Positions 53,907-62,943 of a stretch of 64,000 nucleotides of DNA are shown piece after piece. Within the stretch, counting starts at the first letter, position 1. Each line of letters opens with the position of its first letter. Where the stretch lies: contig JADJMH010000034.1 in the NCBI GenBank assembly GCA_016709675.1, forward strand, positions 1 through 64,000, written 5' to 3'. A program made the position numbers and the translations under genes. The stretch comes from Candidatus Accumulibacter proximus. Its GTDB lineage: Bacteria > Pseudomonadota > Gammaproteobacteria > Burkholderiales > Rhodocyclaceae. The notes beneath the pieces were generated by a model, which had not been told where the DNA came from, searched no databases, and worked only from the letters and a program-made list of their open reading frames with translations.

Positions 53907-54119
53907 CTGACCGAAGCAGCGGCGCAGGGGCTGGGCATCAGCCTGCAGCCCGATTTCATTCTCGACGGCTTTCTCGCTGCCGGGCGCGTCGAGCCCATCC
54001 TGACCACCTTTCCCGCACCCGAACTCGGCATCTACGCGATCCTGCCCAGCAACCGCCACCTGCCGCAACGGGTCCGGGTGCTGATGGATTTCCTGGCAGC
54101 CAGAGTCGGTGAGACCTGA
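53907..54119 (+). pseudogene. LysR-family regulator, C-terminal fragment
   Basis: LTEAAAQGLGISLQPDFILD, GFLAAGRVEPILTTFPAPEL, ILPSNRHLPQRVRVLMDFLA is the last quarter of a LysR substrate-binding domain. The DNA-binding N-terminus is missing; the fragment starts 68 bases from pirin on the opposite strand. Confidence 0.8.
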
Positions 54120-54311
54120 ACCCGATCGGCTGGTTCAGGTGTCCTGATGCAAGGCCGCTCGACAGCCAGTCCGCAGCGTCTGCCCGCGCGGCATCGCGAC
54201 CGTGCGCTGGCGGCCCTTCACCCGGCGATTTTTTTGCGCTACCAGACCCGAATCCATCGGAAAATGTCGCCCGCCAGCCCGGCACCCGACATCGGACAAG
54301 GGAGAAGAGAC

Positions 54312-55895
54312 ATGAACGAACCGCCGCAAGCCATCTCCGCGGCCAGCAAGCGAGGCGAGGAACTGATCGCCGACCGAGAGTTTTGCGACCTGGTCTGCAC
54401 GCGCGGCCGGACCCTGCTCGAACTCGCCAGCAACCTGGCTGCCATGCGGGCGGGTGAAATTCTCCTGCCGCGGCCACTGATCGGCCGCCTCCTGCTGGAA
54501 TCCGGGCAGATGGAAACGCTGCTGGACGAGTACGGCGCGCGCCAGAACCAGTACTGGAGCCGCTTCCGCGCCTTGACAGCGTCCCTCAAGAACTTTGCCC
54601 GCATCGGCGAAGTCCTTGCCTACTTGCGGCGCCGCCTGCCGACCTACCGGCTACTGCCCGTCGCAGGAGATTTCCGGTTGGCGACCCGCGAACAACTGCG
54701 GCTGGTGGGTGGCGTCGTCGCCGAGGTGGCTGCAGCACTGCTGGAGGAGGCGCAAGGGGTCGGCATCGACGTCTCCGGCATCGTCCCGTTCCCCGGGGAA
54801 TTCGGCGGGCGGTTGCCGCGGGGCAGGCTGGCCCACAACCGCGGCGACCGGATCGCCGGGGACACTGCCACCACTGTGACCCACCTGGCCACGGAGTTCC
54901 TCAACCTCGCAGCCGAAGGCGAGCTGCTGCGTGCCGCGGCACGGATCCCGCCCGCGGAGTATGCCGCCTGTTTTCCGGACCCGGTCAGCGAGGAGCGCTT
55001 GCGCCAGCTCACGTTCCGCTTCCATAACCTGCAGTCGCTCTACGACACTCATGTGACCGGCACCACCATCGAAACCTCCGACGACGAGCTGCCGATCCTG
55101 CGTGGTCACGCCAGCGTCATCTACCACCTGCTCGATATTGCTACCGACCTGGCCCACTACTACGAGCGGCACGCCAGCCCGCATACGGCCGACGCCGTGC
55201 TGCGCGAACGGCCGGTGGTGGATAGCGACGCCACCATGGCGACCCTTTTCGCCTACGCGATGGCATTCTCCAGCGACTATCTGGCCGTTGGCCAGCGGCT
55301 GTGTCAGGACATCCTGCGCCGCTACGCCGAGTCGGGGCGACTCGACGTGCCGGTGCCCAGCTACCGGGGGTTCCACGTCCGCCCCTCCAATCTGGTGGCG
55401 CGCATCGTCGCCCACTACGGCAGTGCAGTGCAGATGGACCTGGACGGCCAGCGCTTTGATGCCGCGTCGCCGCTCGAGCTCTTTCGCGCCAATGAGGCGA
55501 TCAACGCCCGCAAACGCCGCTGGCTGGCGTTGGAGATCGCGCGTGTTCATCCCGACTGCGCTGGCGCCCTCGCGCCGGAAGCCGCCGCCGCGGCCGTCCT
55601 GGCCATCGTGCATTGCCTTGCTGGTGAGGGTAAGATCATGCTCTACCGCCAGCCCCTGCAGTTCTCCGACCAGCTCGGCCGCCGCGAGGGCAGCGTCCTC
55701 GAGAACAGCGTCGCCGAGATCGCCCAGTTGCAGGCCACGGGCCAGCTCGACATCCGCACCGATCTGACAGTGACCTTCATTGGTGACAGGCGCGTTCTTG
55801 CCGACGTGGACGTCCTGGCTCGCCACGGCTACGGCGAGGACGCCTTCGGCAACAACGTGGCGCTGCCGAAAGCGCTCTCGTATTTGCGGCGGTAG
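54312..55895 (+). CDS. large protein with an internal HPr-like domain
   Basis: 527 residues from ATG 54312, after GGAGAAGAG. Helical N-terminal part (about 1-340) unrecognised: LASNLAAMRAGEILLPRPLI, HASVIYHLLDIATDLAHYYE. At about 350-405 the segment YRGFHVRPSNLVARIVAHYG, then MDLDGQRFDAASPLELFRAN resembles HPr of the phosphotransferase system (GLHARPA motif with the His, followed by the strand and the position of Ser46, here SPLELF). The tail includes NVALPKALSYLRR. It could be a regulatory phosphocarrier (inference). The DUF4337 gene follows 41 bases later. Confidence 0.65.
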   Translation: MNEPPQAISAASKRGEELIADREFCDLVCTRGRTLLELASNLAAMRAGEILLPRPLIGRLLLESGQMETLLDEYGARQNQYWSRFRALTASLKNFARIGEVLAYLRRRLPTYRLLPVAGDFRLATREQLRLVGGVVAEVAAALLEEAQGVGIDVSGIVPFPGEFGGRLPRGRLAHNRGDRIAGDTATTVTHLATEFLNLAAEGELLRAAARIPPAEYAACFPDPVSEERLRQLTFRFHNLQSLYDTHVTGTTIETSDDELPILRGHASVIYHLLDIATDLAHYYERHASPHTADAVLRERPVVDSDATMATLFAYAMAFSSDYLAVGQRLCQDILRRYAESGRLDVPVPSYRGFHVRPSNLVARIVAHYGSAVQMDLDGQRFDAASPLELFRANEAINARKRRWLALEIARVHPDCAGALAPEAAAAAVLAIVHCLAGEGKIMLYRQPLQFSDQLGRREGSVLENSVAEIAQLQATGQLDIRTDLTVTFIGDRRVLADVDVLARHGYGEDAFGNNVALPKALSYLRR

Positions 55896-55936
55896 TCCGT
55901 TCATGCAAGCTTCGCTCTTGAGAGGAGGAGGTTGAA

Positions 55937-56542
55937 ATGCCTGACATCAAGGATGCAATTGAAGACGTGGTCGACAAGGCGGAAAGGGCTTCCGACCGGC
56001 TTAACCACGTGATTGCCGCGCTGGTAGCCGTCCTGGCGACGATGATGGCGCTGTTCAATGTCAAGGACGGGAACATCGTCCAGGCGATGGCGCAGGCGCA
56101 GGCGAGAACGGTCGATTCCTGGACCTATTTCCAGGCCAAGAGCACCAAACAGGCACTCGCCGAGTCGACGCTCGATCAACTCATCTTCGAGCGCGAGCGG
56201 AGTGCCTCGCTGACGCCGGAGTCCGCCGCCGCGCTGGACAAGAAGATCGACTTCTACCGTGGCAAGGTGAATCGCTACGAAGTCGAGAAGGAAGAGATCA
56301 GGCAGCAGGCTGAGGCCTTTGAAAAGGAATACGATCGGCTGAACCTTCACGACGACCAGTTCGATATCGCCGAGGCGGGAATCACGGTCGCCCTTGCTGT
56401 GCTGGGTATCGCCGCCCTGACACGCCGTAGCTGGCTGGTGTGGTTCGCTCTGCTGTTTGCCGGCGTCGGGCTTGCCTCAGGAATAGCCGGTTTTGTCGGC
56501 CATGACTTCCATCTCGGTTTCATCGCCGCGATGCTCAGCTGA
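55937..56542 (+). CDS. DUF4337 membrane protein
   Basis: 201 residues, AGGAGGAGG upstream of ATG 55937. An N-terminal amphipathic stretch (MPDIKDAIEDVVDKAERASD) is followed by a transmembrane helix (NHVIAALVAVLATMMALFNV), a coiled-coil middle (YFQAKSTKQALAESTLDQLI, KIDFYRGKVNRYEVEKEEIR) and two C-terminal helices. This is the DUF4337 layout. Function unknown. Probably co-transcribed with the HPr-like gene. Confidence 0.82.
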   Translation: MPDIKDAIEDVVDKAERASDRLNHVIAALVAVLATMMALFNVKDGNIVQAMAQAQARTVDSWTYFQAKSTKQALAESTLDQLIFERERSASLTPESAAALDKKIDFYRGKVNRYEVEKEEIRQQAEAFEKEYDRLNLHDDQFDIAEAGITVALAVLGIAALTRRSWLVWFALLFAGVGLASGIAGFVGHDFHLGFIAAMLS

Positions 56543-56544
56543 GG

Positions 56545-56877
56545 ACTCCATTAACTCGGCGGGTACTTGTCGAGGCCTGCAGCGCGGCGTCGTAGCTGAG
56601 GATTTCGATACGCTGGCGATGGGGGTGACAGCGCCCGATCGCATGGCCGCCATTGTTGCCAGGCAGTTCCGGCAGGAGTGTGATCGTGATGCCGGTATCG
56701 GGCTCGGGCAGGCAGGCCGAGCTCCGCGAGGAAGGCTGCAGCCGCCCTCGCGGCCGTACACACCCGATTGCGATCGATTTCTGCCGCGGCGACGACGGTG
56801 ACCGGTGCGTCGGCGCACCGGAGTTCCCCGGCAGAGGCTAGATGGTAGAACGAGAGGAGCAAGAGGCTGGCAGCCAC
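56545..56877 (-). pseudogene. small secreted protein gene broken by a 4-base duplication
   Basis: Signal peptide MAASLLLLSFYHLASAGE, then VTVVAAAEIDRNRVCTAARA, AAAFLAELGLP. Here CCTG is repeated (GCCTGCCTGCCCGAG) and the frame is lost. Removing one copy restores EPDTGITITLLPELPGNNGG, HAIGRCHPHRQRIEILSYDA to near 56545. No family assigned. Confidence 0.55.
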
Positions 56878-56980
56878 GACCGGGCCGCGCCACTGACGCC
56901 AAGGCGCGCCTCAGGCGTCATTGGCAAGTACCTGCGCAGCCTGTCGGGCCATCATGCGTCGCGCTGTCCGGTATCCCGGA

Positions 56981-57880
56981 TCATGTCGCTGCGGCCACCT
57001 CGCCACCCAGAGCCGCCAGGAGATCGTCGAGCAACTGCGCCACTTCGCCGCTCATCAGGGTGAAGTCGATATCGAAGCGCTCATCTTCGTTCTCGCCCTG
57101 GCCTTCGGCCTGTTCCTTGAGGATGTCGAGGAAGGCAAGGCGCTTGATCTGCAGCAGGTCGTTGAGGATGAAGGAAACGCGGTCGTTCCAGGTCATTGCC
57201 AAGCGGGTGACGATCTTGCCGGCAGCGATGTGCTGGCGGATTTCTTCGCCTTCCAGCGAATGGTTTGCGTAGCGCACGGTCGCCTTTTCGGTCGAGCGCA
57301 GTTCGAGGTCCTGGTCGAGGGTGAAGCCGGCAGGTGCTTCGCCGCCGGCCACCCAGGCGGTCATCGCCGCTGATGGCGACTGAGTGACCTTGAGCACCTT
57401 GGCCGGCAGGGTGTCGATCGACTTCCGCAGGTGTTCGAGAAACTCCTCGGCCTTCGCCGGTGAGGCTGCATCGACGACCAGCCAGCCATTGCTGCGGTCG
57501 ATCCAGCCGTAGGTCGTTCGGCGGCGGATGAAGGCGCGCGGCAGCAATTCGACGGTCATCTGCTCGACGAGTTCACGCATCTCGCGGCGGCCGACGCGGC
57601 GGCCTTCGGCTTCCTCGATCTCCTTTGCCCTGTCACTGGCAAAGCGCTTGACGATCGAAGCTGGCAGCAGCTTTTCCTCGACGCCGAGTGCGAGCAGCCA
57701 TTGCTGGTTGACCGAGTGAATCAGCGAGCCCCCATCACGCGGTGGCACCCAGCCGATGCTGCGCGGATCGGTGGCATTGCAGCCTTGCAGCGTCAGTCCG
57801 GCGAGCTGTTCTTCCAGCTGGGTGGCCTCGGCGGCCCAGCTGCCTGGCAGACGGTAGAGTTGAAGGTTCTTGAACCACAT
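56981..57880 (-). CDS. rdgC: recombination-associated protein RdgC
   Basis: 299 residues, beginning with the diagnostic MWFKNLQLYRL. Other family segments: GWVPPRDGGSLIHSVNQQWL, KIVTRLAMTWNDRVSFILND, LLQIKRLAFLDILKEQ. RdgC forms a ring on duplex DNA and restrains RecA. Usual length; no lesions. Marks the start of the conserved chromosomal block to the right. Confidence 0.95.
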   Translation of the reverse strand: MWFKNLQLYRLPGSWAAEATQLEEQLAGLTLQGCNATDPRSIGWVPPRDGGSLIHSVNQQWLLALGVEEKLLPASIVKRFASDRAKEIEEAEGRRVGRREMRELVEQMTVELLPRAFIRRRTTYGWIDRSNGWLVVDAASPAKAEEFLEHLRKSIDTLPAKVLKVTQSPSAAMTAWVAGGEAPAGFTLDQDLELRSTEKATVRYANHSLEGEEIRQHIAAGKIVTRLAMTWNDRVSFILNDLLQIKRLAFLDILKEQAEGQGENEDERFDIDFTLMSGEVAQLLDDLLAALGGEVAAAT

Positions 57881-58150
57881 GGCTGGACCCGAAAAAGTCG
57901 GGGATTATAGGCTGGAAAGGCTGCGGCGGTCGCGTTGATCCCGAAGTTGGGCCTGACTTAGATGACTGGGGCCTGAGGAGCAAGATCACACCTGCGGTAT
58001 AACCTCGCGGCGTTTGACGCCCGACGGCGGTCCGGCGGCGACTGCGGCGCCACCAGCGGCAACTCCCGCCCGATCGCGCGCGAGCGGGAGTGGGCCGGCG
58101 CCTGTGCTATGATGCGCAGTTCTTTCCGCTGGCCATAGCTGCCCGTTGCC

Positions 58151-58981
58151 GTGCTCAACTGCGATCTCCACTGTCATTCCACCTGCTCGGACGGTCTCCT
58201 GTCTGCGGCCGACGTCGCCCGTCGCGCGGCCGCAAACGGCGTCGATATGCTGGCGCTGACCGATCATGATGACCTCGATGGCCTGCCGTCGGCGCGCCGG
58301 GCGGCCGACGGACTCGGCATGGCCTTCGTCAATGGGGTCGAGATCTCGATCGAGTGGGAGGCGCTGCAGATCCATATCGTCGGACTTGCCTTCAATAGTT
58401 CGGATCCGGTCTTGAACAGTGGTCTGGCCGGGGTTCGCTCCGGCCGCATCGAGCGCGCGCAGCGCATGTCGATCGAGCTGGCCAAGGTCGGCATTGCCGG
58501 CGCTTTCGAGGGCGCGATGCGCTATGCAGCCAACCCGAACCTGATCAGTCGCGCGCATTTTGCCCGCTATCTGGTTGAAAGCGGGGTGTGCAAGGATATG
58601 CGCAGCGTCTTCGAGTCGTACCTGGTTCCCGGGCGACCTGGTTACGTCGATCATCGCTGGGCAAGCCTGGCCGACTCGCTGGCCTGGATCATTGGCGCCG
58701 GGGGTGTCGCGACGGTGGCTCACCCGGGGCGCTACAAGCTCTCACGCGGCGACATGCGGCGCTTTCTGGGCGACTTCAGGGATCTGGGCGGACAGGCGAT
58801 TGAGGTCATGTCAGGCAGTCACACGCCGGAGCACGTCGATCTTTATGGCCGGCTGGCCAGGGAGTACGGCTTTCTGGCGTCGCGCGGCTCGGATTTCCAC
58901 GGACCGGGCGAGAGCTATGTCGATCTGGGCAAACTGGCGCCGTTGCCGGAGGGCCTGAAGCCCGTCTGGCTGCTCTTCTGA
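58151..58981 (+). CDS. PHP-domain phosphatase (YciV/RnmA type)
   Basis: 276 residues from GTG 58151. Metal-binding motifs: LNCDLHCHSTCSDGLLS, MLALTDHDDLDGLPSA, GVEISIEW, AHPGRYKLS and LASRGSDFHGPGE. Family members hydrolyse 3',5'-nucleoside bisphosphates and trim short RNA 5' ends. It precedes yciO by 16 bases, the arrangement seen in many proteobacteria. Confidence 0.9.
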   Translation: MLNCDLHCHSTCSDGLLSAADVARRAAANGVDMLALTDHDDLDGLPSARRAADGLGMAFVNGVEISIEWEALQIHIVGLAFNSSDPVLNSGLAGVRSGRIERAQRMSIELAKVGIAGAFEGAMRYAANPNLISRAHFARYLVESGVCKDMRSVFESYLVPGRPGYVDHRWASLADSLAWIIGAGGVATVAHPGRYKLSRGDMRRFLGDFRDLGGQAIEVMSGSHTPEHVDLYGRLAREYGFLASRGSDFHGPGESYVDLGKLAPLPEGLKPVWLLF

Positions 58982-58997
58982 GCTTCGGGAACGCGCC

Positions 58998-59624
58998 ATG
59001 GCACAGTACATCACGATTCATCCGGACAATCCGCAGGAGAGGCTGCTGCAGAAGACAGCCGAAGTCATCCGCCATGGCGGGGTCATCGCCTTGCCTACCG
59101 ACTCCAGTTATGCCCTCGGCTGTCAGCTCGGCGACAAGGCAGCAGTCGAGCGCATTCGTGGTCTGCGTGGCGTCGATGACCGCCACCACCTGACCCTGAT
59201 GTGCCGCGACCTGTCCCAGATCGGTCAGTTCGCGCGCGTCGACAACGCCCGCTATCGCCTGCTCAAGGCGACAACTCCGGGCAGCTACACCTTCATTCTC
59301 GAGGGGACCAGGGAACTGCCGCGCCGTGTGCTGCATCCGAAGCGCAAGACCATCGGTCTGCGGGTGCCGGCGCACACCATCACGCTGGCCCTGCTCGAGG
59401 CACTCGGCGAGCCGCTGTTGACCTCGACGCTGATCGTTGCCGGTGACGAAGAGCCGCTGACCGAGGGCTGGGAAATCCGTGATCGCCTCGACAGTCAGCT
59501 CGAACTGATTCTCGACGGCGGCCATTGCGGCATCGAGCCGACGACGGTCATCGATCTGACGGCTGCGCTGCCGGTGCTGGTGCGTGCCGGGCTGGGTGCT
59601 CTGGCACCGTTCGGACTCGATTGA
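58998..59624 (+). CDS. yciO: YciO/TsaC-family L-threonylcarbamoyladenylate synthase-like protein
   Basis: 208 residues: QYITIHPDNPQERLLQKTAE, GGVIALPTDSSYALGCQLGD, HHLTLMCRDLSQIGQFARVD, TPGSYTFILEGTRELPRRVL, KRKTIGLRVPAHTITLALLE. The substrate-binding KRxxxGLRVP of YrdC/Sua5 is present. YciO is the paralogue of TsaC; its cellular role is less clear. Coupled to the PHP gene. Confidence 0.9.
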   Translation: MAQYITIHPDNPQERLLQKTAEVIRHGGVIALPTDSSYALGCQLGDKAAVERIRGLRGVDDRHHLTLMCRDLSQIGQFARVDNARYRLLKATTPGSYTFILEGTRELPRRVLHPKRKTIGLRVPAHTITLALLEALGEPLLTSTLIVAGDEEPLTEGWEIRDRLDSQLELILDGGHCGIEPTTVIDLTAALPVLVRAGLGALAPFGLD

Positions 59625-59634
59625 GGATCGCCGC

Positions 59635-60288
59635 ATGGAAGCATTGATTCAGACCATCGCCATTGCCGCCCTGCCGGTGATCCTTGCGATCACCCTGCAC
59701 GAGGCGGCGCATGGCTATGCCGCCAGGCACTTCGGTGATCCGACGGCCTGGCAGGAGGGGCGGATCACGGCCAATCCGCTCAAGCATATCGATCCGGTCG
59801 GCACGATTCTGGTGCCGGCGATCATCCTGCTGATGTCCACCGGCGGCATTCTCTTCGGCTGGGCAAAGCCGGTGCCGGTCAATTTCGGTCGCCTGCGGCA
59901 CCCCAAACGCGACATGCTGTGGGTGGCCGCGGCTGGGCCGGCGGCCAATTTCGTGATGCTTCTGTTCTGGGCAGCGCTGATGAAGCTGGCCTGGCTGCTG
60001 CCGCTCAACTTCTTCAGTCTGCCGATGGCGCGCATGGCGGAGATCGGCATGTCGGTCAACGTTGTGCTGATGGTGCTCAACCTCTTTCCGCTGCCACCGC
60101 TCGATGGTGGGCGCATTGCCGTCAGCCTGCTGCCGTCGCAGGCCGCCTGGCGCTTTGCCCAACTGGAGCGCTTCGGTTTCCCGATCCTGCTGCTGCTGTT
60201 GTTTACGGGTCTCCTCGGGTCGTTGCTGACGCCCGTCATGCGCCTGGTCAGCGGTCTGGTCGAGATCCTCTTTCAATTACCTTCCTGA
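59635..60288 (+). CDS. site-2 protease family (M50) membrane metalloprotease
   Basis: 217 residues. HEAAHG in the first membrane helix is the zinc motif HExxH, and the distal metal ligand is in NLFPLPPLDGGRIA. Several transmembrane helices (LIQTIAIAALPVILAITLHE, FPILLLLLFTGLLGSLLTPV). A short M50 protease without PDZ domain. Conserved in this synteny upstream of trpS. Substrate unknown. Confidence 0.92.
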   Translation: MEALIQTIAIAALPVILAITLHEAAHGYAARHFGDPTAWQEGRITANPLKHIDPVGTILVPAIILLMSTGGILFGWAKPVPVNFGRLRHPKRDMLWVAAAGPAANFVMLLFWAALMKLAWLLPLNFFSLPMARMAEIGMSVNVVLMVLNLFPLPPLDGGRIAVSLLPSQAAWRFAQLERFGFPILLLLLFTGLLGSLLTPVMRLVSGLVEILFQLPS

Positions 60289-60306
60289 TATCGTCGAAGA
60301 CAGAAC

Positions 60307-61509
60307 ATGTACGCAGAACGAGTCCTCTCCGGCATGCGCCCGACCGGCAGCCTGCATCTGGGTCACTACCACGGCGTGTTGAAGAACTGGGTCAGGCTGC
60401 AGGACGAGTATCCGTGTCTCTTTTTCGTCGCCGACTGGCACGCGCTGACCACCCAGTACGATGACCCGCAGGGCATCGTCAATGCGTCGTGGGAGATGGT
60501 CATCGACTGGCTGGCGGCGGGTGTCGATCCGGCACGGGCGATCCTGTTCATCCAGTCGCAGGTGCCAGAGCACGCCGAGCTGCATCTGCTGTTGTCGATG
60601 ATGACCCCGCTGGGCTGGCTGGAACGGGTCCCGACCTACAAGGACCAGCAGGAAAAGCTGGAGAACAAGGATTTGTCGACCTACGGGTTTCTCGGCTATC
60701 CGCTGCTGCAATCGGCCGACATTCTGATCTACCGCGCCGACAAGGTGCCGGTCGGCGAGGATCAGGTGCCGCACATCGAGTTTTCGCGTGAGCTTGCCCG
60801 CCGCTTCAATCATCTTTATGGGCGAGAACCGGGCTTCGCAGACAAGGCCATCGAGGCGGTCCGGAAGCTCGGATCGAAGAGGGCTCACCGCTACGAGGAA
60901 CTGCGCCGGGCTTATCAGCAGCAGGGCGAGCAGGCGGCGATCGAGCGGGCGCGCGCCTTGCTCGACGAGGTGCACGATCTCTCGCACGTGGACCGCGAGC
61001 GCCTCTGCGGCTATCTCGAAGGGACCGGCAAGATGATTCTTGTCGAGCCCGCTGCACTGCTCACCGAAGCCTCGCGCATGCCCGGCCTCGACGGCCAGAA
61101 GATGTCGAAGTCCTACGGCAACACGATCACCCTGCGCGAGGACGCCGCCTCGGTCACGCACAAGCTGAGGCGCATGCCGACTGACCCGGCGCGGATTCGC
61201 CGCACGGATCCCGGCGACCCGGCCAGGTGCCCGGTCTGGCAACTGCATCAGGTGTACTCGGATGAGAGCTGCCAGACCTGGGTGCAGGCCGGTTGCCGCA
61301 GCGCCGGGATCGGTTGCCTGGAGTGCAAGCAGCCGGTGATCGATGGCATCCTGCGCGAGCAGGCGCCGATGCGCGAGCGGGCACAGCCCTTTCTCGACGA
61401 CCCGAAGCTGGTGCGGGAGATCATTGCCGACGGCAACAGCAGGGCACGCCACCTGGCCCGGGAGACGATGCGCGACGTTCGCCAGGCAATGGGGCTGGAC
61501 TACCACTGA
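60307..61509 (+). CDS. trpS: tryptophan--tRNA ligase
   Basis: 400 residues. Class I synthetase: RVLSGMRPTGSLHLGHYHGV (HIGH-type), CLFFVADWHALTT, VPVGEDQVPHIEFSRELARR, PGLDGQKMSKSYGNTITL (KMSKS). An extra region after KLRRMPTDPARIRRTDPGDP is common in the proteobacterial long form. Charges tRNA-Trp in the cytosol. Intact. Confidence 0.97.
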   Translation: MYAERVLSGMRPTGSLHLGHYHGVLKNWVRLQDEYPCLFFVADWHALTTQYDDPQGIVNASWEMVIDWLAAGVDPARAILFIQSQVPEHAELHLLLSMMTPLGWLERVPTYKDQQEKLENKDLSTYGFLGYPLLQSADILIYRADKVPVGEDQVPHIEFSRELARRFNHLYGREPGFADKAIEAVRKLGSKRAHRYEELRRAYQQQGEQAAIERARALLDEVHDLSHVDRERLCGYLEGTGKMILVEPAALLTEASRMPGLDGQKMSKSYGNTITLREDAASVTHKLRRMPTDPARIRRTDPGDPARCPVWQLHQVYSDESCQTWVQAGCRSAGIGCLECKQPVIDGILREQAPMRERAQPFLDDPKLVREIIADGNSRARHLARETMRDVRQAMGLDYH

Positions 61510-61535
61510 GCACGAGCACGGCTCTCCGACTGCAG

Positions 61536-62378
61536 ATGAGCGACAGCGCGATCATCGAAGAGGCAGCGGCGACGGCCGAAGGCGGTGCCAGTCCACTGGC
61601 CAGAATCTACGGCGAACCGCTGGCGCAGATGCCACACGACCTCTATATCCCGCCGGATGCGATGGCGGTCATGCTCGACGCCTTCGAGGGGCCGCTGGAT
61701 CTGCTGCTGTACCTGATTCGCAAGGCGAACGTGAATGTGCTCGACATTCCGATGGCGCCGCTGACCGAACAGTATCTGCTCTATGTCGAAGCGATGCGTT
61801 CGCAGAACCTCGAACTGGCGGCCGACTACCTGGTCATGGCGGCGATGCTGATCGAGATCAAGTCGCGGATGCTGCTGCCGAGACCGAAGGCCGTAGCCGG
61901 CGACGAGGCCGAGGATCCGCGTGCCGAACTGGTGCGCCGGCTGGTCGAATACGAGCAGATGAAGCTCGCCGCGCATGAGCTCAATGAACTGCCGCAGGCC
62001 GAGCGCGATTTCGACTGGGTCGAGGTCTGGGTCGAGAAAGCCTTGCTGCGGCGCTTGCCAGAGGTGAACCCGCTCGACCTGCAGAACGCCTGGCGCGGCA
62101 TTTTCCGCGAAGCCAGGCTGCATACCCGTCATCAGCTGCAGCGCGAGGAACTCTCGGTGCGCGAGCACATGGGATTGATCCTGCGCCGTCTGCGTGCCGC
62201 CGGTGGCTTTGTCGATTTCGTCGATCTTTTCGACCCGACGCTGGGCGCACCGGTACTGGTCGTCCACTTTCTCGCTCTGCTCGAACTGGCGCGTGAACAC
62301 CTGCTGGAAATGACGCAGGCGGAAGCATTCGCCCCGATCTACCTGCGGCTGGCAGATGAGCGAAGCGACTCCCGATAA
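61536..62378 (+). CDS. scpA: segregation and condensation protein A
   Basis: 280 residues. AVMLDAFEGPLDLLLYLIRK, NVLDIPMAPLTEQYLLYVEA, AADYLVMAAMLIEIKSRMLL are the kleisin N-domain hallmarks; the C-terminal winged helix follows (FVDFVDLFDPTLGAPVLVVH). It links SMC heads with ScpB in chromosome condensation. Overlaps scpB by 23 bases. Confidence 0.95.
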   Translation: MSDSAIIEEAAATAEGGASPLARIYGEPLAQMPHDLYIPPDAMAVMLDAFEGPLDLLLYLIRKANVNVLDIPMAPLTEQYLLYVEAMRSQNLELAADYLVMAAMLIEIKSRMLLPRPKAVAGDEAEDPRAELVRRLVEYEQMKLAAHELNELPQAERDFDWVEVWVEKALLRRLPEVNPLDLQNAWRGIFREARLHTRHQLQREELSVREHMGLILRRLRAAGGFVDFVDLFDPTLGAPVLVVHFLALLELAREHLLEMTQAEAFAPIYLRLADERSDSR

Positions 62379-62943
62379 GGCTCTGGTGCCCGAGCTGCCG
62401 GCCAGCCCGGCCGAGCTGAAGCGGGTGCTGGAGGCAGTGCTGCTGAGCGCCAGGGAGCCCCTGTCGCTGCTCGACCTGCGCAAGCTGTTTGCCGATCAGG
62501 TCGGCGCCGATGTCCTGCGCGGACTGCTCGATGAAATGCGCAGCGACTGGAGCAGCCGTTCGCTGGAACTGCTGCAGGTGGCCAGTGGCTGGCGTTTCCG
62601 GACGCGGGCCGAATTCATGCCCTACCTGGAGCGGCTGAACCCGGAAAAGCCGCCGCGTTACTCGCGCGCGGTGCTGGAGACGTTGGCCATCATCGCTTAT
62701 CGTCAACCGGTGACGCGCGGTGACATCGAGGACATTCGTGGCGTGACCGTGGCCACGCAGGTCATCCGGGTGCTTGAGGAGCGTGGCTGGGTCGACGTCG
62801 TCGGCCATCGCGATACCCCCGGGCGACCGGCCCTGCTGGCCACAACCAAGAAGTTTCTCGACGATCTCGGCCTGCGCAGTCTTGCCGAGTTGCCCGCACT
62901 CGAACAGATCAATCCCACCCTGGACCTCGCTGATGCCCACTAA
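62356..62943 (+). CDS. scpB: segregation and condensation protein B
   Basis: 195 residues: LKRVLEAVLLSAREPLSLLD, then SGWRFRTRAEFMPYLERLNP, YSRAVLETLAIIAYRQPVTR, GDIEDIRGVTVATQVIRVLE, RPALLATTKKFLDDLGLRSL. Tandem winged helices of ScpB, partner of ScpA. The stop overlaps the rluB start by 11 bases. Confidence 0.95.
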   Translation: MSEATPDKALVPELPASPAELKRVLEAVLLSAREPLSLLDLRKLFADQVGADVLRGLLDEMRSDWSSRSLELLQVASGWRFRTRAEFMPYLERLNPEKPPRYSRAVLETLAIIAYRQPVTRGDIEDIRGVTVATQVIRVLEERGWVDVVGHRDTPGRPALLATTKKFLDDLGLRSLAELPALEQINPTLDLADAH

